Source: Bacteroidota bacterium (GTDB taxonomy: Bacteria; Bacteroidota; Bacteroidia; Bacteroidales; UBA10428). Taken from it: 36,992 nt of DNA. The stretch is from contig QKEH01000112.1 in assembly GCA_003252385.1 (NCBI GenBank), forward strand, positions 1 through 36,992, read 5' to 3'. Below the pieces are notes generated by a model. It did not search any database and had not been told where the DNA came from. It worked only from the letters and a program-made list of their open reading frames with translations. Position 1 is the first letter of the stretch. Each line of letters begins with the position of its first letter. Positions 32,515 through 36,992 of the stretch are shown piece by piece. The position numbers were made by a program, and so were the translations under genes.

Positions 32515-33428
32515 AAGTTGTTCTTGGACGCCCGAGGATGATGTTGCAGCAGGGTTTTTCGAAGGAAACTTTGATCCAGGTGGGTGTAGATTTCAGTCGT
32601 CAGAATCGATTCGTGCCCCAGCATTTCCTGAACTGCGCGTAAATCGGCACCCCCTTCTACCAGGTGGGTGGCAAAGGAATGCCGGAAGGTGTGCGGGCTG
32701 ATTTTTTTTTTCAGTCCGGCTGTATGGGCTAACTCCTTGACCAGGGTAAAAATCATCACCCGTGTCAGCCCCTTGCCCCTTCGGTTAATAAACAGGATGT
32801 TCTGTGCCGAAGGATGGATGGCGGCATGGTTGCGATAGTGCTGCCGGTAGTAGTTAATTTCCCGTTGGGCGATACGTCCCAATGGTACCAGTCGTTCCTT
32901 ATTGCCCTTGCCTCGTACCCGAATGAACTCTTCTTTTTCGAAAAGGTCGGTTAGCCGTAGGTTGATCAGTTCAGAAACGCGCAGGCCACATCCGTATAGG
33001 GTTTCAATAATGGCTTTGTTGCGGTGGCCTTCCGGTTTGCTCAGGTCAATGGCTTGTACCAGACGGTCAATTTCCTCCAGGCTAAGTACTTCGGGCAGTT
33101 TCCGGCCCAGTTTGGGGGCTTCGAGCAACAAGGTGGGATTTTCGGGCAGTACCTCGCTGTATTCCAGAAAACGATAAAAGGCTTTTAATGAAGATACGTA
33201 ACGCGCCTGGGTACGGGGAGCAATGCCCAGTTCGTGCAGCCAGGTCAGGTAATTACGCAACTGCGACAGTCCAACAGCTTCCAACGCCAGGTTGGGCGAT
33301 ACCAGGGCAAGGTAGTCGCTGAAACGGTGAAGGTCGCTCAGGTAGCCTTCGATGGTATTGGCCGACATGTTCTTCTCCAGCTGCAGGTAGTTCCTGTACT
33401 CAATCAGATGCCCGGTCAAAGAATTCAT
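32511..33428 (-). CDS. xerD: Site-specific tyrosine recombinase XerC/XerD
   Basis: A 305-residue tyrosine recombinase. The N-terminal SAM-like core-binding domain spans residues about 1-95. The catalytic residues appear in order: R in GCGLRVSEL, K in RVRGKGNKERLVPL, H-x2-R in SPHTFRHSFATHL, H in MLGHESILTTEIY and the nucleophile Y in EIYTHLD. It resolves chromosome dimers at dif together with a partner and is a housekeeping enzyme of standard length. There is no phage or transposon gene near it, so it is not an integrase of an element. It is divergent from pyk and ends 4 bases inside the convergent esterase-like gene. XerD over XerC is by general resemblance. Confidence 0.92.
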   Translation of the reverse strand: MNSLTGHLIEYRNYLQLEKNMSANTIEGYLSDLHRFSDYLALVSPNLALEAVGLSQLRNYLTWLHELGIAPRTQARYVSSLKAFYRFLEYSEVLPENPTLLLEAPKLGRKLPEVLSLEEIDRLVQAIDLSKPEGHRNKAIIETLYGCGLRVSELINLRLTDLFEKEEFIRVRGKGNKERLVPLGRIAQREINYYRQHYRNHAAIHPSAQNILFINRRGKGLTRVMIFTLVKELAHTAGLKKKISPHTFRHSFATHLVEGGADLRAVQEMLGHESILTTEIYTHLDQSFLRKTLLQHHPRASKNNF

Positions 33429-33471
33429 CTTTTTTTTACGTTTTTTTCATGCTGGTTTCCATGCGAAAGTA

Positions 33472-33479
33472 TACATTTG
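33472..33479 (+). promoter_or_regulatory. Bacteroidota -7 element for pyk
   Basis: TACATTTG matches TAnnTTTG, 66 bases before the ATG at 33546. A -33 TTG is not seen at the usual spacing. Confidence 0.55.
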
Positions 33480-33545
33480 CATTCTTTTTTAAAAAGGTTT
33501 TATTTTTATACATAACTATCAGAATTTCATAAGTTTAATTGAACG

Positions 33546-34964
33546 ATGACTAAAAAAACAAAGATTGTAGCCACCGTATCGGATTTGCGATGTGACGTAG
33601 AATTTATCGAAAAATTATACAAGGCGGGAATGAATGTGGTGAGGTTAAATACGGCTCATCAATCCATGGAGGACACACTGCGGGTAATTGAAAACGTGCG
33701 GAAAGTTTCGGACAAGCTGGCCTTGATGATTGACACCAAAGGGCCCGAAATACGGACCAATAAATCGGAACATAAAGTGGAACTCAAATGTGGCGATACC
33801 ATCCGGATTAAAGGGGATGCCTGTGCACAAACCACTCCGGATTGTATCTATGTTTCCCATGCTAATTTTGTGGCAGAGGTAAATGTGGGCGACCGCATTC
33901 TGGTGGACGACGGCGAAACGGAATTGTTGATCAGGGAAAAGGACGGCGACTCCCTAATCTGCGAAGCAACCAACAGCGGAATTATCAAACCACGTAAAAG
34001 TGTTAACGTGCCCAATGTTACTTTCTCGTTGCCGGCATTAACTGAAAAAGACCGGGAGTACGTTAGATTCTCTATGGAGCACGATATCGATTTCATTGCC
34101 CATTCGTTTGTTCGTAATAAAGAGGATGTTCTTGAAATACAAAACATTCTGGATGCAGGTAATTCAAAGGCCAAGATCATTGCCAAGATCGAAAACCAGG
34201 AAGGGGTAGATAATATCGATGAAATATTGGAGCATGTTGCCGGAGTGATGGTGGCTCGTGGCGACCTGGCCATTGAAATTCCCTACGAGAAAATTCCCGG
34301 AGTGCAGAAAAAGATTATCAATAAATGTATTGATGCCCGCAAGCCGGTAATTATTGCCACGCAAATGTTGCACAGCATGATTAAGAGTCCTCGTCCGACC
34401 CGTGCCGAAGTTACCGACGTGGCCAATGCCATTTACAGCAAAACCGATGCGATCATGCTTAGCGGGGAAACAGCCTATGGCGATTATCCCGTAGAGTCGG
34501 TAGAGACTATGGCTCGTATTGCCTGCGAGGTGGAAGAAAGCCGAGGCGATTATCACAAAACCCCTCTCAATGTATTGAGTAGCAAAACATCGGCCTATTT
34601 GTCGAAATCGGCTGTGGAAGCTTCCATTAAGCTCGATGCCAAGTACATTATAGCTGATACTACAACCGGGCGTACCATGCGCAACGTAGCCGGTTTCCGT
34701 GGCCGTAAGCCGGTTATTGCACAGTGCTACGACAAACGGGTGATGCGTGAGCTGGCTCTCTCCTTTGGTATTTTTGCCAATTACATGGAAGCCAACACCC
34801 CCAATGGGTTCATTCAGGAGAGTCTGCTTTACCTGGCCGAAAAGAAACTGGTGGATAAAGAGGATACGGTTATTATCCTGGGAGGAAACTATGGCATATC
34901 GCATGGTGCTTCCTTTATCGAAATCAGTTCGATCGACAACCTGCTTCAGCGGTATTGCGAATAA
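33546..34964 (+). CDS. pyk: Pyruvate kinase
   Basis: A 472-residue glycolytic enzyme that transfers phosphate from PEP to ADP. Motifs: TKIVATVSDLRCD and GMNVVRLNTAHQ at the N-terminus (the usual RxNFSHG is RLNTAH here), LMIDTKGPEIRTN, the B-domain, IAKIENQEGVDNIDEI, MVARGDLAIEIP and ATQMLHSMIKSPRPTRAEVTD, SKTDAIMLSGETAYGDYPVE. The C-terminal allosteric-like domain ends GGNYGISHGASFIEI. It has its own -7 element at 33472-33479 and a terminator at 34986-35016, so it is a separate transcription unit. Short length is normal for Bacteroidota-type pyruvate kinases. Confidence 0.96.
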   Translation: MTKKTKIVATVSDLRCDVEFIEKLYKAGMNVVRLNTAHQSMEDTLRVIENVRKVSDKLALMIDTKGPEIRTNKSEHKVELKCGDTIRIKGDACAQTTPDCIYVSHANFVAEVNVGDRILVDDGETELLIREKDGDSLICEATNSGIIKPRKSVNVPNVTFSLPALTEKDREYVRFSMEHDIDFIAHSFVRNKEDVLEIQNILDAGNSKAKIIAKIENQEGVDNIDEILEHVAGVMVARGDLAIEIPYEKIPGVQKKIINKCIDARKPVIIATQMLHSMIKSPRPTRAEVTDVANAIYSKTDAIMLSGETAYGDYPVESVETMARIACEVEESRGDYHKTPLNVLSSKTSAYLSKSAVEASIKLDAKYIIADTTTGRTMRNVAGFRGRKPVIAQCYDKRVMRELALSFGIFANYMEANTPNGFIQESLLYLAEKKLVDKEDTVIILGGNYGISHGASFIEISSIDNLLQRYCE

Positions 34965-34985
34965 ACGAATTTAGGAACAAAACAT

Positions 34986-35016
34986 AAAAAGGAGCTGCTT
35001 CAGGTGGCTCCTTTTT
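34986..35016 (+). terminator. Intrinsic terminator of pyk
   Basis: AAAAAGGAGC (34986-34995) pairs with GCTCCTTTTT (35007-35016), followed by one further T, 21 bases past the pyk stop. Stem, small loop and U-tract are those of a Rho-independent terminator. Confidence 0.88.
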
Positions 35017-35017
35017 T

Positions 35018-35395
35018 GTTACGCAGAGGTTGGGATTCGGGGAGGATGCAAAGCAGAGTGCATTGACAGAGAGTGCTAATTCCAAACTTTTGCTTTTGTG
35101 GAAAATAGCCGATGGTGAGTTGTGAGCAATGAGATTCAAATGCCTCTCAACATAAATCGGTGCCTCTTGTGCTTTAATATTTTGCCTTTCGCTTTTGAAA
35201 ATTGAGTGCTCAGTACTTAGTATCCTAACAGAAACTTGGAGTTCCTCCCTTATACTTTTGCCTTGCGCTTTTACCTTAAATAGCCGCCCCCGCTAAGGGT
35301 AGCACACCGCATTTGAAAATCGGCGGAGGCGGCTGAAGATAGCAAATTGTTAACCTGTTACGGGCTAGTGTTTGAATGCAATTCCTCCAAGGCTT
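35018..35395. other. Intergenic region with hairpin and a short direct repeat, no gene
   Basis: No plausible coding frame. TTTTGCCTTTCGCTTTTG (35180-35197) and TTTTGCCTTGCGCTTTTA (35256-35273) are imperfect direct repeats identical in 16 of 18 positions. AGCCGCC (35282-35288) pairs with GGCGGCT (35328-35334), extended by CCGC/GCGG inside after a C/A mismatch. It lies between convergent pyk and the outer-membrane protein gene. Confidence 0.55.
35282..35334. repeat. GC-rich imperfect hairpin
   Basis: A 7-bp stem AGCCGCC/GGCGGCT is continued after one mismatch by at least 4 more pairs (CCGC with GCGG), enclosing about 26-30 nt. It is much more GC-rich than its surroundings and is not followed by a U-tract, so is unlikely to be a simple terminator. 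Confidence 0.5.
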
Positions 35396-36085
35396 CTATT
35401 CATAGAAATCCAAATTAATACCTACAAACACGTAGTTCATTGCCGGGTTCAACACCAGGCTACGCAGTTCGGAGCTGGTACCTAATTCCTGGGGCTGGGA
35501 GAGTAAATAGTCGTGGTTGAGTACAGAGGTAAATTGCTGTTCCACTTTGTAGCCCAGGGTCAACCAGTGGAAACGCACCTCGGCGCCCAGCGTCCAGCCC
35601 ACACCGTTGGGATTAATCTCGTTGCGGAGATCGTACGAGTAACTGTCGTATTCGCTACTACGGCTGGCTTGCAGGGTACGCTCGTAGAACAGCCCGGGGT
35701 TCAGGGCTACGCAGAAACGGGACTTGTCGGAGCCCAGTTGCAGCTGTTCTACCACTGTAATCCTCCACGCCGAGCGGTCAATCTGGGCATCGGTGTTGTA
35801 ACGGAGCACTTCGGTGCTGTTGCTGCCTATGAATTCCGAAAAGTTCTGGTAAGAAATAAAGTCGCGCCGGTAGCTGCCCACAAACTGGGTGGCCCAAAGC
35901 GTGTTCTTCGAATGAAAGCGAATAAACCCATTGTGGCTGATGGAGGTAATTTCCTGACTAAAGAATCCGCTGGCAGAACCGGAATAGCAGCCCCCTATTC
36001 CCAGGTAGTATCCTATACCGCTGGCCTGTGCCAGCGCTATTGCACTCAGGGTGCATCCGGTGAATAGTAGTAGTATTTTTTTCAT
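35396..36085 (-). CDS. Putative outer-membrane beta-barrel protein of unknown function
   Basis: A 229-residue protein with a Sec signal peptide: MKKILLLFTGCTLSAIALAQ, with A-x-A cleavage expected near residue 19. The mature sequence is rich in aromatic residues and alternating patterns (FVGSYRRDFISYQNF, GWTLGAEVRFHWLTLGYKVEQQF, MNYVFVGINLDFYE) and ends in an aromatic residue two from the end, typical of small outer-membrane barrels. I do not recognise a specific family. It is divergent in orientation from nothing nearby and stands 79 bases downstream of the partial gene at the right edge, so the two could be co-transcribed. Cell-surface location is inferred. Confidence 0.7.
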   Translation of the reverse strand: MKKILLLFTGCTLSAIALAQASGIGYYLGIGGCYSGSASGFFSQEITSISHNGFIRFHSKNTLWATQFVGSYRRDFISYQNFSEFIGSNSTEVLRYNTDAQIDRSAWRITVVEQLQLGSDKSRFCVALNPGLFYERTLQASRSSEYDSYSYDLRNEINPNGVGWTLGAEVRFHWLTLGYKVEQQFTSVLNHDYLLSQPQELGTSSELRSLVLNPAMNYVFVGINLDFYE

Positions 36086-36164
36086 GGCTCTATGGTTTAG
36101 TGATTGATTGGTTGTGCTTTTGGTTGAGCTGCTGGCTTACCGGTTTTCAAGGGTCAGACTTTGC

Positions 36165-36992
36165 TTAGTGCATTTTTTGAATGTTCACATTCCGGAGCCA
36201 TACGTTGTCGCGGCCTTCAGCTCTTGACTGGTCCTTGGAAAAACTCCAAACCAGGGTATAGGTTCCGGCCTCGAAACGTTGACTGTACTGATCCCAACCG
36301 GTTTCGCCGCTCCGTAACAATTCTTCGGTTCCCTGGCTGATGAATCGAAATTTGTCGTAGTTCCGCTCCGAGCTGACATTGTATTCAAAGCTGAGCAATA
36401 TGGGTTCCACACAGACTAAGATGGCCTGCATGAGGGTGCTTTGCTGGTTGTCAATTACCGGGCTTTGGTAAATCCCATCGGTCTGTTGCCATTCCTGATC
36501 AAAAACCAGTTGGTTCTGTTCGTAGGCTTTCACGTCGTTAACGGTTACATTACCGGCATATTGAATACCCGCGCAGTGTTCCCGTGAAAAATCAATCAGA
36601 ATCAGCGAGTCGTACTCCGAGTTAACCGTGTAGGCTGATGATGTTTTATATCCGTTGATCACCAGGCCTAAGAACTGTTCGTCGGGGGTAAACAGCCCCA
36701 ACGTATAACCGGTTTTGTTCGCCACCTGAATAGTTTTGTAGTTGACACCCGAGGTCAGTTGGGTATTTTCGCCCTGAACTACCGAAACGTTTTTAAATAC
36801 GTCCTGGATACCCCCGTTTATAGGTTTGCAGTACAAGGTGTATTCCGAAACGGGAATTACGAAGGTGGTTTGGCTGTTGGCGGGTATGCTCGACAGTCCC
36901 TGCGACGAGCCTTCCACCCGGCAGATATCCTCAATCAGCCGGTCTTCGGCATACACATTCACTACATGACTGCTTCGGTTAATCACGGTAAG
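36165..36992 (-). CDS. Unknown protein, 5' part beyond window edge
   Basis: The frame runs from beyond the right edge (it is still open at 36992; a GTG at 36986 is probably not the true start) to a stop at 36165. At least 276 residues are visible. Beginning LTVINRSSHVVNVY, the visible part is beta-rich, and its end (GTYTLVWSFSKDQSRAEGRDNVWLRNV, quoted in part) resembles the jelly-roll segment in which an aromatic-W-x-Y-x-KD-x-G-x-D pattern precedes a final beta strand. No signal peptide can be assessed because the N-terminus is missing. Together with the neighbouring outer-membrane protein it may be a surface or secreted protein. I do not recognise a family with confidence. Confidence 0.65.
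   Translation of the reverse strand, partial: LTVINRSSHVVNVYAEDRLIEDICRVEGSSQGLSSIPANSQTTFVIPVSEYTLYCKPINGGIQDVFKNVSVVQGENTQLTSGVNYKTIQVANKTGYTLGLFTPDEQFLGLVINGYKTSSAYTVNSEYDSLILIDFSREHCAGIQYAGNVTVNDVKAYEQNQLVFDQEWQQTDGIYQSPVIDNQQSTLMQAILVCVEPILLSFEYNVSSERNYDKFRFISQGTEELLRSGETGWDQYSQRFEAGTYTLVWSFSKDQSRAEGRDNVWLRNVNIQKMH

Noticed and set aside
32511-33428. XerD as integrase of a mobile element
   Set aside because: Standard housekeeping length, no phage or transposon genes nearby and no flanking direct repeats seen.
34164-34904. Minus-strand frame of 246 codons opposite pyk
   Set aside because: It is fully contained in pyk, with no recognisable motif or promoter.
35513-36067. Plus-strand frame opposite the outer-membrane protein gene
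   Set aside because: Reverse-strand shadow; the minus strand has a signal peptide and barrel-like pattern.

Overview
The window looks like a chromosomal segment of a Bacteroidota bacterium, probably order Bacteroidales. The evidence is several upstream elements matching the Bacteroidota -7 promoter consensus TAnnTTTG, few Shine-Dalgarno sites, short lipoprotein signals of the SCNK/SCKK type, a single-domain SIS arabinose-5-phosphate isomerase, and the best remembered protein resemblances. No rRNA, tRNA, CRISPR array or transposase was seen.

Layout. 1-2864 holds conserved housekeeping genes: the start of a YfcE-type phosphoesterase cut by the window edge, rsmE, uridine kinase and an SPL-like radical SAM protein. 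About 3036-25159 is a surface-polysaccharide locus. Its plus-strand part encodes a hexapeptide acyltransferase, a UDP-glucuronate 4-epimerase-like enzyme, a cassette of three genes (LicC-like nucleotidyltransferase fused to a CobD/HisC-like PLP enzyme, opine-dehydrogenase-like protein, CDP-alcohol phosphotransferase-like membrane protein), a flippase, glycosyltransferases and a Wzy-like polymerase. Three lipoprotein genes (12654-15450) interrupt it. It resumes with another glycosyltransferase, a WbpV-like SDR, a WecA/WbpL-like initiating transferase and a second polymerase/ligase. A converging minus-strand block carries a WbpM/PglF-type dehydratase split by a frameshift, wecC, wecB and a Wzz-like chain-length regulator. 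25404-36992 is mostly core metabolism: ppdK, a PfkB kinase, an isochorismatase-family protein, kdsD, a degenerate sialate-esterase-like lipoprotein, xerD, pyk, a putative outer-membrane protein and an unknown protein cut by the right edge.

How the genes fit together (inference). WbpM-, WbpV- and WbpL-like proteins could make and transfer the first sugar. WecB/WecC would supply UDP-ManNAcA and the epimerase UDP-GalA. Glycosyltransferases extend, the flippase exports, and Wzy/Wzz polymerise. The three-gene cassette is the best candidate for unusual chemistry: it could build a CDP-activated, N-modified phospho-amino-alcohol and move it onto a glycan or lipid. Its transferase has His where the family has the fourth, proposed catalytic, Asp.

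Lesions and oddities. The WbpM-like gene appears to carry a 4-bp expansion of a GC tract. The acyltransferase gene seems to have its N-terminal codons out of frame. The sialate-esterase relative has lost its nucleophile motif.
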